64,000 bases of DNA, taken from CAWBXL01 sp963837365 (GTDB taxonomy: Bacteria; Acidobacteriota; Terriglobia; Terriglobales; Acidobacteriaceae). Every line of letters starts with the position of its first letter. The first letter of the stretch is position 1. Positions 45,401 to 54,639 of this stretch are shown piece after piece. The stretch spans positions 372,001 to 436,000 of the forward strand of contig CAWIMW010000002.1 in assembly GCA_963837365.1 (NCBI GenBank), read 5' to 3'. The position numbers were made by a program, and so were the translations under genes. The notes beneath the pieces were generated by a model, which worked only from the letters and a program-made list of their open reading frames with translations, was not told the DNA's origin and made no database searches.

Positions 45401-45586
45401 TAACCCGTCTAGCCGCCTCCGCTGATTTAGAATGTATACGAGTAAGCGTGATGGCGCTGTGCCATCCCTGCTTCTGAATGTTTTTGTGTCAAAAGCAACG
45501 CAAAGCCGGCGGACCTTAGCGTTGGATAACATCTTTGCGCCTCGCGTCATCCTATCCAATGGAAGCAAAGTCGCCCCAGAACCCAA

Positions 45587-48139
45587 GTGGCCATTAGACT
45601 GAGAATTCCGAAGAGCGAAGGCAGGGGGAAAGGCGGATTCACACGTGATCCCCTAGTCCGAGCAGCTTTCCTTGTTTTCGCCATCGGTACGATCGCATTT
45701 GTCAGCGTATTTTCGTACTTCTACGTCAAATACGACCGCATTATTCAGGACCGGTTCAAGAACCCCGTCTTCAGCAACTCGGCAAGAATTTATGCATTAC
45801 CCAAGACTGTCCATGTAGGCGACAAGGCAAGCCTGCGAGAGATTGCCGGCGATCTCCGCCGCGCCGGTTATTCCGAGCGCGAAGACCAGACGGGCATGGG
45901 CAGCTACCGCCTGATGAGCAGTGCCATTGAAATCAAGCCCGGCGCCAACTCTTATCACGCCCCTGAGTCAGCCACGATTCGTATCACAGACGGACAGGTA
46001 CAAAGCATCGGCGGGCGTACCGGCAATCTGACCGCCTACGAACTCGAACCGGAGATGGTCACCTCGCTGTTCGACGCCGAGCAGCGCTCCAAACGTGAGC
46101 TGGTCAAATATGACGATATCCCGCCGGTCATGGTGCAGTCGGTGCTTGCGATTGAAGACAGGAGATTTTTTGAGCACAGCGGCGTCAATTTTGTACGTAC
46201 CACCAAAGCCGCAATTGGGGATTTGCTTCACCAGCGGCGTGAACAAGGCGGTTCCACTCTGACCCAGCAGTTAGCCCGTGGTTTCTTCCTGAGCCCGGAA
46301 AAGACAATTAAACGCAAACTGACAGAGATGTTAATCGCCGAGGAATTGGAACAAAAGTTCACGAAACAACAGATTTTTGAGTTTTACGGAAACTGGGTGA
46401 ACCTGGGGCAGCGGGGATCGTTTGCCATCAGTGGATTCGCTCAAGCCGCCAGGGCATACTTCGATAAGGACCTCAAAGATATCACCTTACCGGAAGCTGC
46501 TTTACTGGCTGGGCTTATTCAACGGCCAAGTTATCTTTCGCCCTATCGGCATCCGGAGCGCGCTTTGGCGCGGCGCAATCTGGTGCTGGAATCCATGGTC
46601 GAAACCCATGCCATAACCCGCCAACAAGCTGACAAGGCAAAGGCGACTCCGCTCAAGCTGGCGCCGCCCAATGTCGAGGCCAGCGATGCTCCTTACTTCG
46701 TGGATCTAGTTCGCGACACTCTTGTGAGTAAGTTTAGCGAGCATGAGATCAACGATCAGGCCTACCGCATTTACACCACCCTCGATCCCGATCTTCAGCA
46801 GGCCGCCGCGCAGGCGGTCCAAGTTGGCATGAAGATTGTGGATGATGAAGTGACCAAACGGCGGACCCACCGGGTGAGAGTAGGCAAGAAATTTGAAACC
46901 AGGGTAGACCCGGGACCGGATGCCCAAGTGGCCATGGTGGCATTGAACCCTCACACCGGAGAAGTGCTGGCTTTGGTTGGAGGCCGTAACTATGCATTCA
47001 GCCAGCTGAATCACGCCTCCGCCAGCCGGCCCACAGGTTCAATCTTCAAGCCCTTTGTATACGCGGAAGCCATTAATACCGCCTTAGAGGGCTCTGAGCC
47101 GATTTTTACACCCGCGACTCTGGTAGACGACCAGCCCACCACCTTCGCTTACGGCGACCAAATCTACGAACCGCGAAACTACAAAGAGGAATATCACGGC
47201 GAGGTAACGACGCGCTATGCCCTGGCAATGTCGCTTAACAACGCTACCGTAAAACTCGCCGAAGAGGTGGGATACGACAAAGTCGCCAATCTGGCGAAAG
47301 CTGCCGGGATCAGTTCTGTGAAACCCACCCCGGCCATGGCCCTGGGATCCTACGATGCAACTCCCCTGGAAATGGCCGGTGCTTATACCGTTTTCGCCAA
47401 CGCCGGCCAGCGGATCGCACCTATCATGATCAATTCGGTTCGCAATGCGAACGGAGACATTGTGGCGAACTACAGCCCTGCCCGCCAGCAGGTCATTGAT
47501 CCGCGCGTTGCCTTCGTCATGACCGACATGCTGGAAGGAGTGGTCAACTACGGGACAGCATACGGCGTCCGCTTAAGAGGTTTCACAGCCCCGGCTGCCG
47601 GCAAAACTGGGACCTCCCACGATGGATGGTTTGCAGGCTATACCAGCAATCTGCTCTGTATCGTCTGGGTCGGATACGACGATTACAGTGATATCCACTT
47701 GAGCGGAGCCCAGACCGCTGCACCGATCTGGACAGAATTCATGAAGCGGGCAACTGCGCTGCAACAGTATGCCAACGCCAAAGATTTTACCCAGCCATCC
47801 GGCGTGGTGGATGTTCAACTGGACAAAATGACTAACCGCTTAGCCAACGCGGCCTGCCCTGACACATATACCGCAGCTTTCATCGCTGGAACCGAGCCAA
47901 ACGAATCCTGCGACCAGAACGGCGGCATCAAGGGTTTCTTCTCCCGAATGGTGGGCTTGGGAGGAGACAAGTCCAGCCTGCCAAATCCGCAGGTGCAACC
48001 ACCTCCAGCAGATGGGGCCCAATCTGCCGATCCCGCTAAGAAGAAAGGCTTTTTCGGGAAAATTGCCGATATCTTTAAGGACGACAAATCGTCTAACCCT
48101 CCAAAACCAGCTCCCAACGAAGACGGGCAGAATCACTAG
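45587..48139 (+). CDS. Class A penicillin-binding protein (PBP1B-like)
   Basis: 850 residues from a GTG. A short cytoplasmic tail and one membrane helix (about 24-48) are followed by a UB2H-like segment (about 65-130). The GT51 glycosyltransferase domain has EDRRFFEH near 190 and GGSTLTQQLARGFFL near 222. The transpeptidase domain has the active Ser of TGSIFK near 480, the SLN motif in AMSLNNATVKL near 548 and KTGTSHDGW near 670. It polymerises and crosslinks peptidoglycan. The last 60 residues are a Pro/Lys-rich tail. UB2H resembles the LpoB-docking domain of E. coli PBP1B; no LpoB is seen here. The TPR protein gene follows. Confidence 0.93.
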   Translation: MAIRLRIPKSEGRGKGGFTRDPLVRAAFLVFAIGTIAFVSVFSYFYVKYDRIIQDRFKNPVFSNSARIYALPKTVHVGDKASLREIAGDLRRAGYSEREDQTGMGSYRLMSSAIEIKPGANSYHAPESATIRITDGQVQSIGGRTGNLTAYELEPEMVTSLFDAEQRSKRELVKYDDIPPVMVQSVLAIEDRRFFEHSGVNFVRTTKAAIGDLLHQRREQGGSTLTQQLARGFFLSPEKTIKRKLTEMLIAEELEQKFTKQQIFEFYGNWVNLGQRGSFAISGFAQAARAYFDKDLKDITLPEAALLAGLIQRPSYLSPYRHPERALARRNLVLESMVETHAITRQQADKAKATPLKLAPPNVEASDAPYFVDLVRDTLVSKFSEHEINDQAYRIYTTLDPDLQQAAAQAVQVGMKIVDDEVTKRRTHRVRVGKKFETRVDPGPDAQVAMVALNPHTGEVLALVGGRNYAFSQLNHASASRPTGSIFKPFVYAEAINTALEGSEPIFTPATLVDDQPTTFAYGDQIYEPRNYKEEYHGEVTTRYALAMSLNNATVKLAEEVGYDKVANLAKAAGISSVKPTPAMALGSYDATPLEMAGAYTVFANAGQRIAPIMINSVRNANGDIVANYSPARQQVIDPRVAFVMTDMLEGVVNYGTAYGVRLRGFTAPAAGKTGTSHDGWFAGYTSNLLCIVWVGYDDYSDIHLSGAQTAAPIWTEFMKRATALQQYANAKDFTQPSGVVDVQLDKMTNRLANAACPDTYTAAFIAGTEPNESCDQNGGIKGFFSRMVGLGGDKSSLPNPQVQPPPADGAQSADPAKKKGFFGKIADIFKDDKSSNPPKPAPNEDGQNH

Positions 48140-48220
48140 CCGATTTGCCGGGCTGCGGTGTCTAAATACTGCTTGAAGACCATCTCGGTTCAGGACTAGG
48201 CTTTTTGAGGAGGTGAGCGT

Positions 48221-49024
48221 ATGCGTCGTCCCTCTTGGTTTCTTACGGTCCCGCTTGTTTTGAGTACCGTCGCCATCCAAGCCCAGGTTTACTCTGCGGA
48301 GCAAATTGAAGTCGCTCCTCCAGCTCCACGGGTGGAAGCTCCCGCGGAAAGTGCAACGGTTGCCGAACTGGATAAGCGTGGCGACGAATTACGCGCGATT
48401 AAGGACTACCTGGATGCGATCGACTATTACGAGGCCGCTCTTCATAAAGATCCCCACAATGCAGTGATTGAAAATAAGATGGGAATTGCCTACCTTCAAT
48501 TACAGCGCCTCAACACCGCAGGTAAGTGTTTCAAGAAATCAATTCGCATGGACCGCACTTATGCGGATGCCTATAACAACCTCGGTGCAGTCTATTACTC
48601 CCAAAGAAATTATCGCAAAGCCATTCATCAATATGAGATTGCGCTAAAACTTCGCCCCGACACGGCCGCATATTACGGCAACATGGGCGCTGCGTATTTT
48701 GCCAAGAAAGAGCCTGAAAAGGCTATGATTGCATACATCCGCGCTTTACAGCTTGATCCCGAAGTTTTAGGTCATAGTTCGCGGGTAGGTGTTGTAGGAC
48801 AGACCACTCCCCAGGAAGAACGCGCGTTCTACGACTATATCGTGGCCAAAGCCTACGCTAAGCTGGGACTTCTCGACCTTTCTCTCCAACACCTGCGCAA
48901 AGCGATGGAGGAGCAATACAAGGACATTAACAAGGTTTACAAGGATGAAGAGTTTGCAGGGCTGCGGAAAGACCCTCGGTTTACTGAACTGATGACGAAC
49001 AGGCCGCCGGCATTGCCAGATTAA
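48221..49024 (+). CDS. Secreted TPR-repeat protein
   Basis: 267 residues with ATG after TGAGGAGGTGAGCGT, a strong ribosome site. The signal peptide ends near IQAQVY. Four or more TPR units occupy residues 50-240 (DYYEAALHKDPHNAVIENKMG, AYNNLGAVYYSQRNYRKAIHQYE, AYYGNMGAAYFAKKEPEKAM). TPR proteins serve as periplasmic scaffolds. Its position just after the PBP gene suggests, but does not prove, a role in cell-wall synthesis. Confidence 0.82.
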   Translation: MRRPSWFLTVPLVLSTVAIQAQVYSAEQIEVAPPAPRVEAPAESATVAELDKRGDELRAIKDYLDAIDYYEAALHKDPHNAVIENKMGIAYLQLQRLNTAGKCFKKSIRMDRTYADAYNNLGAVYYSQRNYRKAIHQYEIALKLRPDTAAYYGNMGAAYFAKKEPEKAMIAYIRALQLDPEVLGHSSRVGVVGQTTPQEERAFYDYIVAKAYAKLGLLDLSLQHLRKAMEEQYKDINKVYKDEEFAGLRKDPRFTELMTNRPPALPD

Positions 49025-49040
49025 GAGCGTTACCGATTTT

Positions 49041-49072
49041 TGGGGTGGAGCAGGGCCTATGGCCCTGCGCTA
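49041..49072. repeat. Intergenic hairpin repeat (GTGGAGCAGGGC family), short copy
   Basis: GGGGTGGAGCAGGGC followed by CTATGGCCCTGCGC forms a GCAGGGC / GCCCTGC stem. Related to 11901-12005. It sits between convergent genes. Confidence 0.6.
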
Positions 49073-49120
49073 AGCATTCTTGTCGCGCCGATCTGGCGTA
49101 CCTGCCAACATTTTATAAAT

Positions 49121-49747
49121 TCACTGCACCGTGGGACTTCGCTCACCGATATAACCGGTGATCACGTGCTGTAGTTTCCCTTGCGCTTTGAGAATGTACT
49201 CAACCGCATCGCGCAATGCACCATCACCACCGGCATGCGGCGTCACGTAGTGAGCGTCTTTCTTCACCTCAGGACGAGCGTTTGCCACCGCGATCGCCAG
49301 CCCACAGTTCCACATCACCGGTAGATCAATCACGTCATCGCCGACAAAGGCGGCTTCACTGGCTTTCAATCCTTCCTTTTTCAAGATTTCTCTAAAGACG
49401 CCCAGCTTGTCCTGAATGCCCTGATGAACATGCTCCAGTTTCAGATCGCGTGCGCGAAGGGCGACTGTTTCTGAAATGCGTTTGGTGATTAGTCCAGTTT
49501 TGATTCCCGCCAACCGTGCCAGCGAAATCGCCGTGCCATCGTGGGCGTGAAATCCCTTGGCCTCAACCATGCTTTGGCTGTGCAGGCCAAATCCTCCCTG
49601 GCCTCCATGCGCGGACGCCTGGTCAAGTACGCTCTGCTGTGCTCCTGCCGGAGCCGGGAAAATAAACAGCTTGCCGTCGGTGAGAACCCCATCCACATCG
49701 AACAATAACAATTTGATTTTCTTGGCGCGTGCCTTTGGATTGGACAT
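49121..49747 (-). CDS. kdsC: 3-deoxy-manno-octulosonate-8-phosphatase (HAD family)
   Basis: 208 residues. HAD motif I is LLLFDVDGVLTDGKL near 13. Motif II is in TGLITKR near 90 and motif III with acidic motif IV in FVGDDVIDLPVM near 140. The absence of a cap domain and MVEAKGFHAHDGTAISLARLAGI match KdsC-type tetrameric phosphatases, which release Kdo from Kdo-8-P. An extra segment (PAPAGAQQSVLDQASAHGGQ near 31-50) lies just after motif I, in the usual beta-hairpin loop of KdsC. It is separated from kdsA and kdsD and lies on the other strand. Confidence 0.9.
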   Translation of the reverse strand: MSNPKARAKKIKLLLFDVDGVLTDGKLFIFPAPAGAQQSVLDQASAHGGQGGFGLHSQSMVEAKGFHAHDGTAISLARLAGIKTGLITKRISETVALRARDLKLEHVHQGIQDKLGVFREILKKEGLKASEAAFVGDDVIDLPVMWNCGLAIAVANARPEVKKDAHYVTPHAGGDGALRDAVEYILKAQGKLQHVITGYIGERSPTVQ

Positions 49748-50239
49748 TGTGGCGATTCTAGCATCCAGTGACCCTGATCACATTGCGAGAGCCACCGCGT
49801 CCAACTGTCATCTAGGGACCAATAGATTGCTGTCGACAACTCGTTCAGCCGTGGACAGCGTTGTTCGTATGCGGACAGTTCTTGCTGTGAAAAACGGCTT
49901 GCTCGTGTGGAATCTGCATTTTACATTTGGCAATCGGAGTGCTTGTTCAGTACTTGAATCAAATTCAAAGCATTATGGAACTTTTTGGACCCGAATTACG
50001 TCTTACCAGCAGACAAGAATAAATAGTTAGTTTTCTTGTTCTGCAAAGAAACTGCGGGGTTCGGATCTGTTCTAGTTTTCGGTTTGGCGGCCCAGGCGAG
50101 AACAGATCCACGAAGATGCCTTGGTGTGTTCTTCTCATGGATCCCAAAACAAATTGTGTTCCTTCGCGCCTCGTGGTTTGCGTGAAGGTGCGAACAGCCG
50201 CCTAATCCGTCCCGACGCTTCGGGGAAAAAGGAGAAGGT
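49748..50239. other. Long intergenic region with an 11-bp perfect hairpin
   Basis: 492 bases with no convincing gene. It divides kdsC from the small secreted protein gene. GGATCTGTTCT at 50063-50073 and AGAACAGATCC at 50099-50109 form a perfect 11-bp stem around a 25-base loop. The end carries a strong GGAGAAGG ribosome site for the next gene. Confidence 0.5.
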
Positions 50240-50626
50240 ATGAAGGCTTCGAAGTTTTCTGTGCTGTTGGCGATGGCCGTGCTGTTCGCAACCACTGCGT
50301 TCGCAGCAGCAAACAAGGCATCCGTCGAAATCAAAAGAGACACTGTGGTTTCCGGCAAAACATTATCCGCTGGCAAATACACCGTGACCTGGGAAGGCCA
50401 GGGCCCGAACGTTGATCTTAGTATTGCCAAGGGCAAACAGATAGTCGTCACAACCCCCGCCCGGCTGCTTGATTTGCCGAAAGCATCGGCCCACGATGCC
50501 ACCGTAGTCAAGGACAATTCGGACGGCACGCTTTCGTTGTCGCAGATTCAAATCAGCGGCAGGAAGTACGCATTGGAAATTGGCGGGGCAAACGGCCAAA
50601 CCGATGTTGCAAGCAGGGTGAAGTAA
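50240..50626 (+). CDS. Small secreted protein, unknown function
   Basis: 128 residues with a clear signal peptide (VLLAMAVLFATTAFAAA). The mature domain is short and beta-rich: VSGKTLSAGKYTVTWEGQGPNVDLSI near 43-68, then KGKQIVVTTPARLLDL. Similar small proteins recur in acidobacterial genomes and are called hypothetical. It has its own strong terminator. It probably binds something in the periplasm, but no ligand can be named. Confidence 0.68.
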   Translation: MKASKFSVLLAMAVLFATTAFAAANKASVEIKRDTVVSGKTLSAGKYTVTWEGQGPNVDLSIAKGKQIVVTTPARLLDLPKASAHDATVVKDNSDGTLSLSQIQISGRKYALEIGGANGQTDVASRVK

Positions 50627-50652
50627 TCCGCCTTCGGCCCTGTATTCAACAA

Positions 50653-50678
50653 GGGGAGCCCCCACGCTCCCCTTTTTT
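50653..50678 (+). terminator. Rho-independent terminator of the small secreted protein gene
   Basis: Stem GGGGAGC (50653-50659) / GCTCCCC (50666-50672) followed by six T (50673-50678). It also ends read-through toward the convergent M16 gene. Confidence 0.9.
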
Positions 50679-50702
50679 ATCGATCGCGAAACGAAATCAA
50701 AT

Positions 50703-52109
50703 TTATTTCCCGCCGCTCCCGGTTTTTTCATAAGGCGCGACCTGATCGGCAATTTTCGCTTTGTCGCCCACCAAAACCATGGTCAGCCGGTCCGCAGGAA
50801 TATATTTCGCCGCTGCCTGTTGCACCTGCTCCGGAGTGACGGCAAATACTTTCTGGACGTAAGTTTCCAGGTAGTCGTCTCCCAATTGGTGTAGATCGGA
50901 GTATTGCAGCCGTCCAATGAGGCCGGTTCGGCTGGAGTTCTGAATCACGAAAATGCCGCCCAGGTAGTTCTTGATTCCATCTAGTTCTGCGGTCGATGGC
51001 GGCGTTTTTTGCAGGCGGTCAATTTCGTACAGAATTTCTTTGATCGACGGCCCGGTCACGGCGGTCGTAACATCAGCCACCTCAGCCCAGAAGGCGTCCC
51101 GATAACGAACAGAAATCTGGCTGAAGGGCGAATAGGTGTATCCCTTCTGCTCGCGAATGTTCGAAGTAATGCGGGATGCAAACGATCCACCGAGTAGGGT
51201 GTTCATCACCTGCAACGGAATGAAATCAGAATTGCTGGGATCAATGGTCGGCAACCCGATGTAGACCGTAGATTGCGCGGCACCCGGCCGATCTACCACA
51301 TCAAGCTCGTGCTTCGCCGCGGTGGTCGGAACCTGGATCAACGGTGCCTCCCCCTTCTTCCAGGAGGAAAAAGCCTGGGTGATGGCTACTTTCACCGCAA
51401 CCGGGTCAAATTTTCCAGCTACATAGATATGAGTGCGGGCCGCGCTAAAATTGTCGCCGTAAAACTTTTTGGCCATCTCCGCGGTGAACGAATTGATGAT
51501 GGGATCAGTGGATAAGATCCGCCCATAAGGATGGTCCGGATAAAGCGCTTGATAAAAACGCTCGCGGGCCAGCGTCTGCGACTGAGATTTCTGTACGCTC
51601 AGTTGCCGCTGAAAGTCCTGCTTCAGCCGGGCCACCTCAGACTCCGGCAATAAAGGATGCTCAACCACATCCGCCAAGAGTTGCACCATCTTGGGCCCAA
51701 ACTCGGAGAGCACATCCCCTTGAATCTGCGTGACATCTGGCCCTACATTGATGGCCACGGCGCCACCCATTCCTGCCGCTTGCTGCGCCACCTGTTCCGA
51801 ACTGCGCGTGGTCGTGCCCTCTTTCATCAGCTCGCCGGTAAAGTCGGCCAGCCAGACCTGCGATGCAGACTCATTCAAATTGCCTGCACGCACAGTGACA
51901 TCAATCAGCACTTTTGGGATGGACCCGAACGGCGCCAGCGTGACTTGCAGGCCGTTCGCTAGCGAGAACTTCTCCATCTTGGGCAGCTTGAATGGTTTTG
52001 GAGCGCTTCCGGCCGGCGGCGTATGCTTCTCGGCTGGCTCCTGGGCGAATGACAGAACACCTGCCATCAGGAAAGTGATCGCGATAAAAGTCTTGATAGT
52101 GTTTTTCAT
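50703..52109 (-). CDS. M16-family peptidase-like protein lacking the zinc motif
   Basis: 468 residues from the ATG at 52109 (GAGGAGACAAAA ribosome site). The signal peptide ends near LSFAQEP. The M16 fold is clear (FSLANGLQVTLAPFGSIPKVLIDVTVRAG; later RPGAAQSTVYIGLP; C-terminal half with LLGGSFASRITSNIREQKGYTY, the R/Y pair). The position of the HxxEH zinc motif reads ADFTGELMKEG, so catalytic residues are missing. Such proteins pair with an active M16 subunit in heterodimers. The active partner is encoded 22 bases upstream. Confidence 0.9.
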   Translation of the reverse strand: MKNTIKTFIAITFLMAGVLSFAQEPAEKHTPPAGSAPKPFKLPKMEKFSLANGLQVTLAPFGSIPKVLIDVTVRAGNLNESASQVWLADFTGELMKEGTTTRSSEQVAQQAAGMGGAVAINVGPDVTQIQGDVLSEFGPKMVQLLADVVEHPLLPESEVARLKQDFQRQLSVQKSQSQTLARERFYQALYPDHPYGRILSTDPIINSFTAEMAKKFYGDNFSAARTHIYVAGKFDPVAVKVAITQAFSSWKKGEAPLIQVPTTAAKHELDVVDRPGAAQSTVYIGLPTIDPSNSDFIPLQVMNTLLGGSFASRITSNIREQKGYTYSPFSQISVRYRDAFWAEVADVTTAVTGPSIKEILYEIDRLQKTPPSTAELDGIKNYLGGIFVIQNSSRTGLIGRLQYSDLHQLGDDYLETYVQKVFAVTPEQVQQAAAKYIPADRLTMVLVGDKAKIADQVAPYEKTGSGGK

Positions 52110-52131
52110 TTTTGTCTCCTCGCTCTCCTGA

Positions 52132-53526
52132 TCAGTTACCGGGCTTATTTTCCGCCGGTTCGGCTGGTTTGGTTTCAACCACCAGGATGGTACGGTTTTG
52201 AGGCACCAGGTACTCTGCGGCAGTTTTCTGGATCAGCGCCGGGGTCACCTTGCGGAGTTGCGTTTCGATGTCGTTGATGCGCGACGGATCGTCGTCAAAC
52301 AAAGCAAAGCTGGCCAGCATGTCGGCGCGCCCAAAGCCGTTCAACCCGCCAAGGTCGTCGTATAAATTGGAACGGAACTTAACCAGAGCACGATCCAGCT
52401 GGGCTTGATCAATCGCTTTGGTGCGCAGGGGCGCGATCACCGATTCCATCGAACTCACAATGTCGTCAGGCTTGGAGGCACTGTCGTGGATCAAGGAAAC
52501 TGTCCACAGCATGGGGCCTTTGTAGTTAAACATGTTTCCCAGAAGGTTGATCCCGCCATCAACCTCGCCGGTGTAAGCTTTGCGTTTGACCAACTCCTGA
52601 TAAAGCAGGCTGTCGTCCCCCTGCACCAGCAGTTGATCAAGCAAGCCCATGGCATAGTATTCGGGCGTATTGCGGTCGGGCATGTGGTAGGCAACCGCCA
52701 GCGCCGGCCGCTTAGCCAGTGGATCAATTTTGCTAGTGCGCTTTTCTTTTTCCTGCTTGGGTTCGGTCAGATCAGGCTGCGCGGCCTGTGGAGCTGAAGG
52801 GATGGCCGAGAAATATCTCTCAATAAACTTTTTGGCCTCGACGGGATCGAAATCGCCAACCACGGCCATGGCTGCATTGTTGGGCGCGTAGTAAGTCTTG
52901 AAAAATTGAGATACATCAGGAAGAGTAGCCGCTTCGATGTCCTTCAAATCGCCATAAAAATTGTGCGCGTTATACCAGTTGGTGTTGGCGTACTGCGGCA
53001 TGTCGAGCCAGGGGAAGCCGCCATAGGGGCGGTTAATTACGTTCACCTTGACTTCGTTGCTAACCACGCCTTGCTGGTTCTCAAGATTGGCCTGGTTGAT
53101 GGCGAGACCTTTCATACGGTCAGCCTCGGCCCAAAGCACCGTTTCCAGCTTGTTGGCCGGTACGACCTCGAAGTAATTGGTGAAGTCGAAGCGGGTAGAT
53201 CCGTTCAGGATGCCGCCATTCTGCTGGATCAGGCGGACGAACTCCATCTTGCCCAGGTTCTGCGACCCCTGGAACATCATGTGCTCGAACAGATGAGCAA
53301 AGCCGGTACGGTCCCGCGGCTCGATGCGAAATCCAATGTTGTAATAAACGCCGAGCACGACGGTAGGCGTGGAGTGGTCGGGCGAAAGCACGACCTTCAG
53401 GCCGTTCGGCAGTTTGTAGTATTCGACCGGCACGTTGAAACCGGAGTCTGACTTGGCGGCGGGAGCAGCCAAGGCGGTGCTGGTTGCCAGGACAGAGCAG
53501 GCAAAAATAAGAAAAAGCGCTTTCAT
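52132..53526 (-). CDS. M16-family zinc metallopeptidase, catalytic subunit
   Basis: 464 residues from the ATG at 53526; a longer frame from 53571 puts 15 polar residues before the signal peptide. The signal peptide ends near TALAAPA. The inverted zinc motif HLFEH lies near residue 75 in FAHLFEHMMFQGSQNLG, with the distal Glu about 75 residues later in QGVVSNEVKVN. The C-terminal half has the supporting fold. The enzyme would cut small peptides or unfolded proteins in the periplasm together with its inactive partner. The two genes form an operon. Confidence 0.92.
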   Translation of the reverse strand: MKALFLIFACSVLATSTALAAPAAKSDSGFNVPVEYYKLPNGLKVVLSPDHSTPTVVLGVYYNIGFRIEPRDRTGFAHLFEHMMFQGSQNLGKMEFVRLIQQNGGILNGSTRFDFTNYFEVVPANKLETVLWAEADRMKGLAINQANLENQQGVVSNEVKVNVINRPYGGFPWLDMPQYANTNWYNAHNFYGDLKDIEAATLPDVSQFFKTYYAPNNAAMAVVGDFDPVEAKKFIERYFSAIPSAPQAAQPDLTEPKQEKEKRTSKIDPLAKRPALAVAYHMPDRNTPEYYAMGLLDQLLVQGDDSLLYQELVKRKAYTGEVDGGINLLGNMFNYKGPMLWTVSLIHDSASKPDDIVSSMESVIAPLRTKAIDQAQLDRALVKFRSNLYDDLGGLNGFGRADMLASFALFDDDPSRINDIETQLRKVTPALIQKTAAEYLVPQNRTILVVETKPAEPAENKPGN

Positions 53527-53688
53527 GCGATTGCCTCGTAAGGAGATCAGATGGTTGCGATTGGTTAGCAAGCTTTATCGAAACGCAGACTTTCTTCAAG
53601 TTTAAGACGTGTATGCGGGTGTTTTGTGAGCAAAGTAATTGGATAAAGCCCTGTGATTTTTAGGGTTGTTGCTTGCTAAGTTATTTAT

Positions 53689-54471
53689 TTATCGACCCTT
53701 GAATTGCGCCGGCCGTTTCTCGAGAAACGCAACCGTCCCTTCTTTTTTATCTTCCGTGGCACAACACACGCCGAATAAAGTCGCTTCCAGATAAAGGCCT
53801 TCGCGGAGGGTCATCTCCATGCCTTTGTTCATCGCTTCCATCGCATACTGCACCGCCAGCGGCCCATTGGCGATGATCTTCTGCGCGATTGCCTCAGCGC
53901 GTGGAATCAAATCCGTAGAAATGGTCACTTCATTTACCAGCCCGATACGATGTGCCTCCTGTGCGGTAATCATCTCGCCGGTAGTCACAAGCTGCATGGC
54001 GATGCCCTTGCCCACCAGCCGAGGCAGACGTTGTGATCCGCCGAGGCCGGGAATGATCCCCAGCTTCACCTCGGGCTGGCCGAGCCTGGCGTTTTCGCTG
54101 GCCAGACGCATGGTGCAGGCCATGGCGATCTCGCATCCCCCGCCCAGCGCGAAGCCGTTGATACAGGCGATCACCGGCTTGCCCAGGTTCTCGATCAGGT
54201 CGAGCACGGACTGGCCGCGATGGGTGTACTCCTTGCCCGCGACCGCGTCTTGCGTGGCAAGTTCGCCGATGTCCGCGCCAGCAATAAATGCCTTTTCTCC
54301 CGCGCCGGTCAGGATGGCCACGCGGATGGACGCGTCGCTCTTGATGTCGGTGAACGCAGCGCGCAGCTCTTCCATGGTGGCCATGTTGAGCGCGTTGAGC
54401 ACTTTGGGTCGGTTGACGGTGACGTAGGCAATGGAGGATTTCTTTTCGAGGAGGAGATTTTCGTAGGTCAT
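53689..54471 (-). CDS. Enoyl-CoA hydratase/crotonase family protein
   Basis: 260 residues from the ATG at 54471; the extra 29 residues of the longest frame are read from an upstream repeat. The CoA-binding and oxyanion motifs are AFIAGADIGELA near 65 and INGFALGGGCEIAMAC near 105. The two catalytic glutamates are in GGGCEI and GQPEVKLGIIPG. It hydrates crotonyl-CoA or other enoyl-CoA. A 3-hydroxyacyl-CoA dehydrogenase gene lies 2.2 kb upstream on the same strand, which fits a butanoate or fatty-acid pathway, with glycosyltransferase and small membrane genes between. Confidence 0.93.
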   Translation of the reverse strand: MTYENLLLEKKSSIAYVTVNRPKVLNALNMATMEELRAAFTDIKSDASIRVAILTGAGEKAFIAGADIGELATQDAVAGKEYTHRGQSVLDLIENLGKPVIACINGFALGGGCEIAMACTMRLASENARLGQPEVKLGIIPGLGGSQRLPRLVGKGIAMQLVTTGEMITAQEAHRIGLVNEVTISTDLIPRAEAIAQKIIANGPLAVQYAMEAMNKGMEMTLREGLYLEATLFGVCCATEDKKEGTVAFLEKRPAQFKGR

Positions 54472-54482
54472 AGATTCAAAAC

Positions 54483-54597
54483 CTGCCGCAGATTTGCGCA
54501 GATCTTCGCGGATCAGAACATTTCTACCACAGAGGCACAAAGACACGGAGAGAGCCATGTCGTTTTTGTTGCTTCTTCTCTGTGCCTCTGTGGTAAT
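54483..54597. repeat. Two adjacent dispersed repeats (CGCAGATTTGCGCAGAT and ACCACAGAGGC types)
   Basis: CTGCCGCAGATTTGCGCAGA at 54483 resembles the repeat at 43101. CTACCACAGAGGCACAAAGA at 54524 pairs with CTCTGTGCCTCTGTGGTAAT near 54578 to form a long hairpin, as at 26704-26800. Confidence 0.7.
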
Positions 54598-54639
54598 GAT
54601 TTACGATTTGGCCAGAGAGTCTAGTTTTTTTTGGTTCGG

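Noticed and set aside
49557..50030. 157-codon plus-strand frame over the start of kdsC and the following gap
   Set aside because: Half of it is antisense to kdsC and the rest has no protein-like features.
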